Assembly (NCBI GenBank): GCA_023159155.1
Contig: JAJNNX010000040.1
Coordinates: 434,001-498,000 of the forward strand
Length of the DNA: 64,000 nt
Origin: Ustulina deusta
Taxonomy: Eukaryota > Ascomycota > Sordariomycetes > Xylariales > Xylariaceae
Reading direction: 5' to 3'
The notes under the pieces are model-generated. The model was not told the origin of the DNA and ran no database searches. It saw only the letters and a list, made by a program, of their open reading frames with translations. The position numbers and the translations under genes are program-made. Every line of letters begins with the position of its first letter. Within the stretch, counting starts at the first letter, position 1. Below are positions 1 through 11,900 of the stretch, one piece after another.

Positions 1-485
1 AACATCTCATCATTCAACACATGCCGAGGAACCGCGGGACGATTACTATAATTTGTTCACATGTCGGCGGTAGAGCTGCCTCCCACGTCAATTAACCCGG
101 CACCTCTCTTGTTAGACCGATGCCGTGCTGCATGGACAGACTGCTGTTTGCCGTCAGAGCCGCCGACGGCTCGCCTGCGACGGCACCGACTGAGAGTCCC
201 GAGCATGGCTTAGTCAGTGCCTGCAAGCCCTCGCGAATCACGGGCACGTAGTGTAGACGTGAGAGCAGAGCGCTGCATTGTTGCCCCTGTCAGCATATGC
301 ATGTATTGCGAAGATCCGTAACCGATAGAGATGGCGTCAGCGCCGTGGCCGCTTGCGGCCTTCGGACCGGGCTTTGCTTGCTCTCTCGTCTGTCCTCGAC
401 GTGCCGGGTTCGGAGAGTGCCTAATTGCGATCTCGCCGCGAACCCGCGAAAGCAACGCACTCGGGTACCTACGATGTATAGCCAG

Positions 486-514
486 GACCAGTCCATGACC
501 AGTCCATGACCAGT
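486..514. repeat. Short 11-bp tandem repeat
   Basis: The 11-bp unit GACCAGTCCAT occurs twice in full and once in part (about 2.6 copies). It lies in the G+C-rich patch near the left edge. No function is apparent. Confidence 0.8.
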
Positions 515-1671
515 GTACACCACGAGTCCGCTGGTCCTCGTTGGCGAGTGGGAAGTCGACAGGGCTGAGGTCACCGCTTACCAGAGTTGGAAATCGAAGC
601 TCGTTCCTCTTATGCCCAATCAAATCCATCCCGAGACCTCCGCACGAACGCCCTGCAAGCTGCGCCCACCGCTAATTATTACTCAGCTCGGATACAGATT
701 CTCCCAACACCCTCTCGTCAATGCTCCCTGGTACTGATGAGTGACCGTCAGCTTTTCAGAACCCAAGAGGGTATAGCCGTTTAGTTGACTAAGCATTATC
801 AAATCAGATATAATAAAATCATCGTATTCCAGAGTCGAACGAGGAGGTACTAATAAAGCGTCATGCAAGCCTGATCGCGAAGCACTGCCCGTCACCGGTC
901 AACATCAGATCCAAATTTGACTGGTGTATCAGCTGTTCCTCATTTTTCAACGGGATGAATGCCGAACGCCGTCACGCCTAAACCAGTTCTGCGTGGTTTG
1001 TCATCACGTTACGCCATGGTCGGAGTTAAACGATATGCATGTTCGATTATAAGCAGATGTTGCGTCAAGATGGCCAGCCAATTTATGCATGAACCAGAAT
1101 AGGATGATGACTCAGTAGCTAGGTCTCACTTCCACGTCTGACAAACTCCCGGATACCTGGCTCACGCACATATTGTCAACACTGGCTTCTATGCAGCCTG
1201 GTGCTGTGAAACATGGCTGCTCAAGTTTCCGAGAATATGCGGAAACCCTGGAGAAAGACGATTGTCCAATCTTCAATGTTCCACAAGTCTGACCATCCAG
1301 TCGGCGGAGGTTCGGGTATGCGCAAGTAGGGGAAGAGAAGGAAACAGCCCGAGAAGGATATCACCCACGAAGCGTTGTGGCGAAGCCATCGCTGCTTTTC
1401 TTTTTTCGCGGGGGAAGGGGGGGTCTATTTTGCAGTCTTGGGCTCATATACCCTTATGGTCACCAAAGCACATCACCAGAGCAATATTAGACACCTCCGC
1501 ACGAAGGCGTCTGCTGGCTCACGTAGCAGTGCGGCAATCCTACCAGGCACTTCGCCTGTGTGTGTTATGAACCAGAAGCGATAAGTATTCAGAATCTCTT
1601 ACTCTTTTCCTCTTTTCTTAGCACTTAAGTCATACTGTTTTGTAAACTTACCACTAACATCCTTATCAATT

Positions 1672-1691
1672 CCCCCCCCCCCCCCTCTCTC
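1672..1691. repeat. Poly-C run followed by CT dinucleotides
   Basis: Fourteen consecutive C residues are followed directly by a short CT repeat. It is a simple-sequence tract in intergenic DNA and a likely length polymorphism. Confidence 0.9.
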
Positions 1692-3805
1692 TATAATTAT
1701 ACATTGAGCTAATACCGCAAGCTAGGGCTACTTATTGTTTGCAGGCCGATTGTTCACTATGCGTGTTAAATACTTCTAGATATAGGCATGGCGGCGTTAG
1801 GTCCTGGTTGCACTCCCCTTTAGTTTTACTTATCTCGCTACCGCTTATTAGTTGACTGCGGTACTTGTTGAGATAGGTTCTTAGAAGATAGGGGGAGTCC
1901 CGAGGCGGACGGGGAAGGGTGGGGAAGGGGCATGGGTTTTTTTCGTCGCTATTATCCGACAATTGGGTCGTCTACCATATTTTCTCGCGTGATGAAACAA
2001 TTTCAAGGTTTCGATGGATTAAGGGAGGACGCATACCGTACCAACAACGGAGACAGGAAAGAATATGCTGAGCGCTAGGAAATTCATATTCCGTTGGTAC
2101 CACAATAGGAAGTTATGTATTACGTATCTAAATGTCGCAAAGAATAATAATTAACAACACGGCGAACATATGTCCGGATATTTTTTTTAACCCGACTTGT
2201 CATCGTGTGACATACACTAGCCTTTGGCTTCTATACATCATTGTCGCAATTCAATCAAAGACAGATGTCTATAGAAATCCCGTGAAAACCCAGGACCGTC
2301 ATAGTTAGATTTCTTGTGCGAAAAAAGACGGCAACACTTACGACGGGCCAGATGTCGTCAGCCTGGCGCGCTAGGTCAATATACATGCTACTCCGCTAGC
2401 AAAATGTATTACGCAGCTTCGAAGAATTCCTTCAAGCTTCATACTGCAGTAGTCGTCAGGATAATCGCAACACATATTGACCCGTCCCCGCATTCCTACA
2501 CCGGCAGCGACCTGTTTAGGACCAACCTATAGATAGATAACCGAAGGCGCTAAGTGGCCCATCGCGGTTTCACGGCCTCTCTTTCCTGGGATAGACTTAC
2601 TTATCTAGCGGATTTCGGCATGTAAAGCGTCGGATAGCTTTCTAGCTCCATACATTGTACTATAATACGGGGTTGTGGTTGGTCCTTGGGTGGTTGGGCC
2701 GGAGATTGTTAGGGCGCGGCCTTTTTCTCTTACCAACAGATTTTAGATTCCGATAGACACATCCTTACAGCGCCACTTGGTTATAAATACCTGAAACATT
2801 CCCGCTTTTTTGTTAGTGTTAGTACCAAGCATATGCCACTTAGTACCTAGTAAATCGGGTAACTGGGACGGACACCCCACGCGGGGGATGTACGGAACCA
2901 TAGAATAGATATGCAACTATTATTCAACATGCCACCAACCTCGAACATATTTCCCTATCTTCTTTCCCACTACAGCTGGGGCATGTGAGGCGTTGATTCG
3001 CTTGAATCACTAGAATGGAGTAGGTTTTGTAAATGGTGAAAAGGGGGTTGCGAAAAAAGGGGTTGCAGAGCCAACCTTGTGACTATAAGGGTCTACGACA
3101 TACAATATATAGTCAACGCCATAATTTCAGACAGGTCTCTTAGTACCGAATATCACCACTGCCCTGTTTAGCTAGTTACTTGTGTCGATTTGCAAACTAT
3201 ACCAAACCCCTGTTTAGTTTTAGACGTTGGTGTGTGGGTTGATGATATGTGAATCGCCCTCAATGGCAGCGCAAGTCCAGGCGCCTTTCGCGAGACTTCT
3301 TGTCCAGAATGAAGTTGATACCCTGGAACAAAGCCCCACGGCACCGTTGACAGCGGGTGATCCGCCGGAGATCGAACGGAACGCAACGCCATGATGTCGG
3401 CTGGGTGATTTCCTGTATCCTGCCTTTGATTGGCCGCGACAGTGATTTCTGTGCATTGCATGCCCAGGCAGGTAACGCCGATGCAAGCAGACAGCGGCAT
3501 GCCACCGTTGTAACCTCACGCAGTGGTTGACTGTCAATCGCACTTTGTGCCTCTCGAGATTGGCTGCGCGGGATATTGGACGAACCGCCGCCAGAGCCAT
3601 TTTCCTTCCGTCAGCCAAGTTGATAAGCCGTTCTTGACCCCTTCATTTTGTCTTGGTAAGACTCTGTGTAGAATTAAAAGTAATTTTTGAAACAGCATCA
3701 TTACTATATTCCCTCGGATAGGCTTTTTATCCCTGATATGAGCCGAGAACTATGAAAAAGGAACAAAGTTAATGATTTGATCAGCTTTCGAGTCGTAAGG
3801 TTACA

Positions 3806-3866
3806 TTGGTATGGGAGACTCCGTTTTCGGCCGCCCAAACCTTCGGCCCTGAAGGATCCATACCAA
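3806..3866. repeat. 9-bp inverted repeat
   Basis: TTGGTATGG at 3806-3814 is matched by its reverse complement at 3858-3866, with 43 bp between. It lies in otherwise featureless DNA and may be chance. Confidence 0.35.
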
Positions 3867-4982
3867 ATTCTCATCATTTGTATGCACAATTGTGTTCATA
3901 ACCCACTCCAAGGTTGATTGAATCACACGGTATAATATTCCTTGTGTAGGGGAATATCCGGACCTCCTTTTCAGGACCACAGATAGCAGTAAACCCGGAA
4001 GGGAAGATACAATGCCCGGCATTTTGGCTTGGGTGTTGTTAATCAGAACCATTTCGGAGGTCTAGATGTGGCAGGTAGTAGCAAAAGAAGTCCGAGTGAC
4101 CTTGTCTTCTTCTTTGGTTAATAGGATAGGAAAACAGTTCTAATATGTTGGACAAAAGGTTACAACACTGTTCGTACCAATTTCCACCCACTAATATTCT
4201 TACTGATTAATCAGTCAGTTTATTCCGGTATACCATCTTTACTTACGTTTTATAGTTCACGCTTAATACCATTACATACCTAAGCATATGCTGAGACCTC
4301 CGGGGCAGGTATGCAAGGGAGGTCGGAGGTTTTCCGCCAGGCTACTATAGGGTAATAGCTACCCAGATAGACCATCCCACATATATATCCTGACCTACCC
4401 CCATAGACCAACCTGCCTACTTTGTACATACTGACCTACCTTATACAAACTTAGCCGCCCATACAGACTGACCAACCCTGTAAAAGCCTGTGGCTGGAAC
4501 TATGGCTTAGCCAGTCTGTCAGAATGGTACGTATTACCTTGTTGCTGACTATTGGAACTCGACGCCACGATCCCATAATGATGACTACTGCAGGATCCGC
4601 ATTTTCGGCGTCGACTCTGCTGATCCGCAGCAGGATTTCGTCAAACCGAAATCCCAAATACACGCTCTAGTCATTTCAAGTCACGCAGGCCCGTCAATCC
4701 TTGAGATTTTTGCACCTAAGAAAGACCCATATACCTACGTACCGTGTGTCGCAGCCATGTTGCAGCCATGGAGTTTTGAGCCTCGCGTCCGAATCCTGCG
4801 ACTGCTTTGGCGACCTACAATCCTTGGCAACCCGAGTGGTTGTCGGGCCAAGACTTGCCGGGCGACCGATGGTGAGTCCGAAAGGTCACCGAATATGATT
4901 CTTCGTTTTACGCCGCGGACGAACTCTACGTATCAACCAAGTATTACATAGTCAGGGGAGGCCTGGAGAAGGAGAACGCCTC

Positions 4983-6353
4983 TTAAGAGTGGCCCTGGAC
5001 ACTTCTAGGTAAGTACAGCTCCTCTAAATACTCCTCCTCCTCCGCCGTCAGCTCCTTTCCCAGCGCGTCGAGGGCCTCATCCATCCTCTCCGGGCTGCTG
5101 AAGCCGATGACAGGCGCCACGGCCCTGCGGTTGAGCCAGGCCAAGCTGACGTGTGAGACCGGCCACCCCCGTCTCTCGGCGATTTCGGCCGCCCGGGAGA
5201 CGATCTTGGATGAGCCGGGATCCTCCTCTTGCTCATAGAAACCGCCCATTTTGGTGTGCGCGGTTCGGATGGTCGTGGGGGTTTGGCCCTGCTGCCGCGC
5301 TAGCCTGCCACCGGCTAATGGAGCCCACTGGACGATAGCATCGGTCAATACTGGGAGTTTCAAGGTAAGCGCGGAGGAGCCGGGGAGGGCTTGACGCACT
5401 GGAATAAGGCCGACGCCTGTTAGGTTGCAGTAAGGGTTCATCTCCCGTTCTTCTTCGCGATAGAGGAGGTTATAGTGATTTTGCATCGAGATGAACTTGG
5501 TCCACCCGTACTTTTCAGCGGTGTGCTGCAGTATCGCGAATTGGTGCGCCCACATGGAACTAGCGCCTATATACCGGACCTTGCCGGCCTTGACCAGATC
5601 GTGCAGCGCGCACATGGTCTCCTCCGGGGAGACTGTCGGGTCGAACCGGTGAATTTGTAGCAGGTCGATGTACATCGTGTCGAGACGCTCGAGAGATGCT
5701 TCGACCGCGTTAAAAATAGCCGCTCGGGATAGACCTGTACCCGCGCTTTAGTGAGAAGGGCACCTGACGAAATAAACAGGGCCAAGGTTAAGACGTACCC
5801 CATTGGTTGACGTAGTCTTTGCTGGTATCGGCGATGTCGTGGTGCATGATGACTGCGGCTCCGGGGTCATAGTGCTCCGGGTCGCAAACGACGCGGAAGC
5901 ATTTGGTCATCAAGACGACCTTGGACCGAGGGATGTTATACTTCTTAAGGGCTTTGCCCATAACTCGCTCAGATTCACCATTCGAATAAGCATTGGCTGT
6001 GTCCCACTAGCGACTCTGTCAGAACCGTACAAGAGAGGAGTATAGAGTACATACTGTGTTTATGCCTCGGTCGTAGGCAGCTTTCAGTAGGCTCAATGCC
6101 TAGCCAAACCCGAATTAATATTGGACCCGACCACCGGCTAGTTTATCGGATTCTGGGAGTATGATATACCTACTTGATCCTCTTCCAAGGCCCACGGGAG
6201 CCAACGAGAGCTGCCGAGATGCGCGCCTCCCAGAATTGGGTTTGATACCCGTAGCCCGCTATTCCCAAGTCTTCGGTAGGATGCCCTTGACAGTGATACT
6301 GAGCGCTGAAGTACATCAGGCACAGTGGCGAATTGTGAAATTGTAGACTTCAT
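4983..6353 (-). CDS. Aldo/keto reductase, NRPS-adjacent, five exons
   Basis: Likely a soluble NADPH-dependent aldo/keto reductase that reduces a carbonyl. The model is complement of join(4983..5327, 5400..5734, 5799..6006, 6055..6099, 6174..6353), giving 370 residues, normal for the fungal family. Family landmarks: [11 protein letters not shown] near residue 35, [15 protein letters not shown] from residue 76, [25 protein letters not shown] and [11 protein letters not shown]. The expected catalytic tetrad is visible as Asp77, Tyr82, Lys110 and His173. The start is the first ATG before the conserved core. The last intron (5328-5399, 72 nt) is a multiple of three without a stop and is inferred because removing it restores GVGLIPWAPLAGG. 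The gene is transcribed away from the NRPS across about 600 bp, so co-regulation and a tailoring or precursor role are plausible. The substrate is unknown. Confidence 0.88.
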
Positions 6354-6951
6354 CGCTAATGTTCCTACAGCAGATAGTAAAACCAACAAACAAGGGTGTA
6401 TCTTTGGTGATGCTGAACATGCTTCTGGCGATATACTACTACATATCACGGCCTCATCGGTGGCCTAACCCCAAGTGCCGATGAGACCAAAAACGCATTT
6501 TGATTTTAAGAACCACATATTTACACGTTGCGAGGTCCGCAGCGCCGCTACCCTCAATAATTTGTAAGACGACGTGGAGTCCGAGGCGCCTTTACATGGA
6601 GGGACCACCGAAATGGTGGTGGGGTCGGCTTCCTTCGAGAGATGCGCCAAGGTCCCGGCTGACCGGTGGGTCTATCTATCGGGGTGGGTACCGCCAGCCT
6701 GACTTATCCCGAGTAGAATGGTTCGGTGCTCGGAGAAGGATGCAGGTACCATGCAAGGGCCATTGGCTTCTCACCGAATTATGTGAGTAGGGCTGTGCTT
6801 TTCTCTCTTTTCCGTATGTAGTGGCTTTCAATAACACAAGTAATACAATGCCAACCTATCATTATAACGTCTACTACGAGTTTCCTCTTGGACTGTATCA
6901 TTTCACAGAACTATATTGTTACCTTGGCGAACTGAAAACCCATGAACCAAC
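6354..6951. promoter_or_regulatory. Divergent promoter between reductase and NRPS
   Basis: This 598-bp interval separates two divergently transcribed genes, so it must hold both 5' regions. A pyrimidine-rich stretch near 6791-6815 is typical of fungal promoters close to the transcription start. I found no confident TATA box or pathway-factor palindrome by eye. Confidence 0.6.
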
Positions 6952-6968
6952 ATGAACGGCAAGAGTAA
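6942..6968 (+). other. Overlapping upstream ORF at the NRPS start
   Basis: An ATG ten bases before the NRPS start opens an eight-residue frame that ends with TAA at 6966-6968, inside the NRPS coding region and in another frame. Its -3 base is C, whereas the NRPS ATG has A at -3. Leaky scanning should therefore favour the NRPS start, though the small frame could reduce translation. Confidence 0.5.
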
Positions 6969-8900
6969 TAACGTCACTCACAAGGCTTCCCTCATGGATG
7001 AGGAAGAAGCCGTAGCAATATGGAACATGAACGGTCCTGTGCCGAGCTCGATTCACGAGTGCATACATACCTTGATTGGAGCTCGAGCGGCCGAAACCCC
7101 GGAGGTAACGGCGGTGGACGCATGGGATGGCCGCCTGACTTACGGGGAGTTGGAACAGTTGTCAGCGCGGCTGGCATGTGAACTTTCCCGCTCCGGCGTT
7201 GGTCCCGATACCATCGTGCCGCTCTTATTCGAAAAGTCGATGTGGACCGTAGTGGCCATGCTGGGCGTGCTCAAGGCCGGCAGCGCTTTTGTACCCCTCG
7301 ATGTGAACCAACCTGAGGACCGGCTGTGTCAGGTCGTCCAGCAATGCGGGGCCCGAGTCGTTTGTGCCTCCGTCCGCGGTCGAGAGCTCAGTTCGCGTAT
7401 GAAGATGGTGGTGCACGTCGTGGGCCCAGGGTGGCAGCGGGAACAACCCGAGAACGAAGCCGCTGCCCCGCTTGAACCTGACCCGGCTTGGCCAATGTAC
7501 GTATGCTTCACCTCAGGCAGTACCGGGAAACCCAAGGGAATCATCATCACGCATTCCGCCTTCTGCAGCGCTCGCTACTACCAGGCCGATGCCTTTTGCT
7601 TCCATCCGGGGGCAAGAGTCTTCGACTTCGCGTCCTACAGTTTCGACGTGGCCGTCTACAATGCCATGATGACGTTGTCGGTCGGCGCTTGCCTCTGCAT
7701 CCCATCCGAGGAGCAGCGCATAGGGGAACTAAACCAGACATTACGAGCCATGGCCGTGACCATGGCGGCTCTCACGCCTTCAGCTTCTAGACTTCTGGAA
7801 CCGGAGAACCTGCCGGACTTACAGACGCTGATACTGTCTGGCGAGGCTGTGAACCATGGCGATCTAGAAAGGTTGAAGCGTGGCAACTTCCGTGTGCTTA
7901 ATGCGTATGGTCCCGCCGAGTGCACGCCGATGAGCACTCTAAACCCCCACGCCATTACGCCAGGAATTTCCATCAGCATTGGGAAGGGAATAGGAGCCCT
8001 GACTTGGGTAGTGGATCCAAACGACCATACCAAACTCGTTCCCCGCGGCGCCACCGGAGAGCTTTTACTGGAAGGACCGATCCTGGCACGAGAATACTTG
8101 AATAAGCCAGAAAAGACGGAGGCCGCGATCATAAAAGACCCTCCTTGGTTGCTTCAAGGTGCCGGGAGCTGGCCTGGGCGGCGTGGTCGCTTATATAAGA
8201 CGGGAGACCTTGTTTCTTATGACGATGATGGTAATCTGAATTTTGTCGGGCGTAAAGATGCGCAGGTAAAAATCCACGGTCAGAGGCTTGAACCAGGAGA
8301 GGTGGAGCACCACTTGTGGCGATGCATGCCAGTCGACGGCCAATTCATCGTGGACGTCGTCGAGCTTGGAGGCGAGAAGAACAGACCCATGCTCACAGTG
8401 TTCCTGACGGGTAAACAGGGGTGGTCTGACCCAAAGCAAGTTGCTGAGGGAGTGGAACTAGTACGTCCGCATGCAGACGTCGAGGCGGCCCTGAAGCAAG
8501 CGCTGCCGTCATATATGGTCCCCTCCTTGTACTTCCGGATTCCCGCAATTCCCTTGGCAAGTACTGGGAAAGCAGACCGACGTCGTCTGCGGGAAATGGG
8601 AGCAATGTTGTCAGCGCGGCGCCTAGCTGAGCTGCGTGGATCAGCAGGGCAGGGAGCGGAGCCGCGGACAGATGTTGAATTTCTCCTGCGGGATATTTGG
8701 GCAGATGCACTTGATATCGATGCAAGTGCCATTGGACCTGATGATGACTTCTTTCGGCTTGGAGGTGACTCGCTCGCGGCTATAAGACTAGTTAGCGCGA
8801 CTCGAAAGGCTGGCTTTGCTCTCACTGTTGCAGCTGTGTTTCGATACCCGAACCTTGAGTTACAAGCTCGATTGCTGACCGATACGGTGGCACGCGACAT
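6952..8900 (+). other. NRPS module 1 (A1-T1), loading module
   Basis: A1 begins within about 35 residues of the N-terminus and no starter C domain precedes it. The lysine-bearing A10 motif (GKADRR) is near residue 538 and the T1 serine is Ser607. The hand-read ten-position specificity code is DVYAISAPMK. Asp at the first position means an ordinary alpha-amino acid. The DV start is also seen in some proline or pipecolate pockets, but I would not assign a substrate from this alone. Confidence 0.75.
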
Positions 8901-11900
8901 GGAAGTCATACCGCCATTCTCTCTCATCGGAAGCCAAGAAGAATCGCCACCTTTACGCCAGGTTCTAGCCGAACTCTGCGACTTAGCAGATCCATCAATG
9001 ATTGAGGACGCCTACCCATGTACCCCCTTACAAGCCGGTATCTTCTCACTTGGCACCAAGCGGGACGGCGACTACGTACTGCAGGCTGTACTGGAAATAC
9101 AAGATGATTTCCGCATTGAGCAGTTCAAGGCAGCATGGGAGGAGATATTCCGGCATACGACCATGCTTCGAACAAGGATTGTGGAGCAAGGAAAGTTGGG
9201 ACTGTTGCAAGTTGTCTGCAGAGAGGAGATCCAGTGGTTGCAGGCCAATGACCTGGATGGCTATCTCGAAGAAGACAATTTGAAGCCAATGGGGCTGGGT
9301 GATGCCCTCTCACGGTTTGCCCTGGTCCGCGATGCGGTCAAGCCACGGTGGTTCGTCTGGACCATACACCATGTCTTGTATGACGGGTGGTCACTTCAGA
9401 AAGTCACGAATCTCGCCAAAGAAGTATTCCTGGGAACTGCGGCGAGAGAGGCAATCGCCAAGCGACCAGGCTTCAACAGCTTCGTTCATCACACCCTCAA
9501 AGAAGGCAATGGAAATATGGAGATGGAGACATACTGGCAGTCATACTTCGCGAACAGCGAGTCTGCTACCTTCCCTTCCCTGCCAATGGCGGTCAGGGAA
9601 CCGGTGGCTAATGCGAGCATCGAATTTAACCTTCCATCAACGACGCGTACTGGCGTGACATTATCCACCATGATACGCGGGGCGTTGGCCATTGTCATGG
9701 GCCATCACACAGGCACTACGGACGTGATCTTCGGTTCGATCGTATCAGGTCGGACCGCCCCTGTTACGGGCATCGAGGACATTCTAGGGCCAACTATTGC
9801 GACGGTGCCGGTCCGCGTGCAATTACCGAAGAACCAGACAGTATCCAAGTACGTTGACAGCGTCCAACGAGACATGACGGAGATGATCCCATATGAACAA
9901 ATTGGGTTACAACGGCTCGCGAAGCTCGGTAGGGAGGGCCGCGATGCGTGTCGTTTCCAAACACTACTTGTCGTCCAACCACAAGAGGACGAGATAGAGT
10001 CAGATAACATCTTTGGAAAATGGCAAACTTCTTCCACCCAGCAACGATTTTCCACCTATGCTATCACGCTCGAGTGCTTCGCTATGGACGGCGAGGTACG
10101 GGCCAGAGCGAGCTTTGACACAAGGGTTGTGGACGAATGGAGGATGGGCCAAATCCTACGACAACTTGGCACCGTGCTGGAACGGCTGGCTGCGGCACCG
10201 GCGGATCGCACGATCGGAGAGATTGAACTATTGACCGTAGAGGATAAATCAGTTATCGGCAATTGGAACAAGCCCGATATCAGCGTGGTGGACAAATGCG
10301 TGCATGACCTCATTGCCGCCAATGCGCAGGTCCGGCCTGAGACCCCAGCTATAGACGCATGGGATGGCAAGCTATCGCATAGAGAACTAGACAACCTCTC
10401 TACTCAGTTATCCTATCGTCTTCGTGTCATGGGCGTCGGCCCAGATGTCTTTGTGCCCTTGTGCTTTGAGAAATCGTTGTTCGCCTTAGTCGCGATGCTT
10501 GGCGTGCTCAAAGCCGACGGGGCCTTCATGCTCCTTGACCCCGGCATTCCAGACCAGAGAATGCGGCAACTATGCAGTCAAGTAAATGCGAGCGTTGCTA
10601 TCACCTCTCCGTCTTGCCAGTCTAGGTTGTCTAGCTTCATCCCCGAAGGTCTAGTCCTGGACTGGAAGTTCTTCGAGGTGCCAATAGGGCATGTGCCGCT
10701 GCGTAACCGCGAATCATCAAATTCAAGCAACGCCGCCTACATAATCTTCACCTCGGGAAGCACCGGTGTGCCTAAGGGAGTTGTTATAGAACATCGCTCC
10801 TACTGCTCGGCTATTATCAGCCACAGAGCTTTGAACGTAAATAGCAACACGCGCTCTCTGCAGTTTGGATCCTACAACTTCGCTGGTGCCATTCTCGAGA
10901 TATTGATGCCGCTGATCCATGGAGGTTGTGTCTGTATTCTCTCGGATGAGGAACGTGGAACTGAGTTGGCACGGGCAATTCGACGGCTCAACGCTAACTG
11001 GGCATTCTTGACATCTACTGTCCTGGCTAACCTCGCTCCGGAGGACGTGCCATGTTTGAAGACGATATGTGTGGGTGGCGAGCCTATCAGAAGCGCTCAA
11101 ATCAAACAGTGGGCCTCTGAGGTTGAGCTGCGCCAGACGTATGGATCTTCAGAACTCTCTGGAGTTGTAGGATCCGCTCGACTAAGTGAGTCCTCAGTGC
11201 CTACTGACGTTGGTCGAGCAATGAGCGGTAGAATCTGGCTCGTTGATCCAAACAGTGTCGACCGACTCGCTCCGCTGGGAGTCACCGGCGAGATCGTTTT
11301 TGAAGGGCAAGTGGTCGGCCGCGAGTACATCGGACAACCGCAGAAGACGGCAGAGGCTTTTATACCCACACCTGCCTGGAGAGCGTCCTTCGGCCCGTGC
11401 ACATCGCGATTCTACAGAACTGGTGACTTGGCTGTGTATAAGAGTGACGGAACGGTCCAGTTACTGGGTAGAAAAGACACCCAGGTCAAGCTGCGCGGAC
11501 AGCGCATCGAAGTCGGCGAAGTCGAGCAGCAGGCAAGATTAGCGACTCGCGATGTTCAGGAAGTCGTCGTAGAGCTCACTACTACCGCCAATAGTACAAG
11601 AGGCCCAGAGCTCGTAGCCTTCCTCGTCCTACGAAATAACCAAGAGCAGCCGAGCACAGGAGGAGACGGTCAAAACAACTCGATAGTCGCGACTCTTCGC
11701 CATGTCCAAGCCAGATTGGAGAGCGTGCTACCGTACTATATGGTCCCGTCGCTTCTAATACCCATACCGGAGCTTCCACTCACGGCATCAAAAAAGACGG
11801 ATCGCAAGCGTCTCCGCGAGATGGGACCGGAACTCTCGGCTGACCCCCAGTTTCAACAACTTCGTAGACTGGCAGCAGCAAGAGAGAAAAGACGGCCACG

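Larger units (their letters stand above)
1..4982. other. Gene-poor left flank, no supported gene
   Basis: About 5 kb of mixed-composition DNA. Open frames on both strands are all short, overlap one another and show no protein family I recognise. Two patches are visibly richer in G+C (about 210-640 and 3240-3620) and carry the longest frames (139 and 132 codons, both on the minus strand), but their translations look like low-complexity random coding. They could be very old gene or transposon relics. I see no introns, tRNA cloverleaf or repeat terminal structure. Small features are listed separately. Confidence 0.5.

Noticed and set aside
210..629. 139-codon minus-strand open frame as a gene
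   Set aside because: Overlapping frames of similar quality exist on both strands, the translation matches no family, and no introns or promoter are evident. It is probably just a stop-poor G+C-rich patch.
3168..3618. Minus-strand frames with a Cys-pair (CQRC) as a zinc-finger gene
   Set aside because: Only one short Cys pair, three competing frames, and no second metal-binding half.
6354..6449. N-terminal extension of the reductase upstream of 6353
   Set aside because: The open frame there starts with GTG, not ATG, and adds no family-conserved residues.
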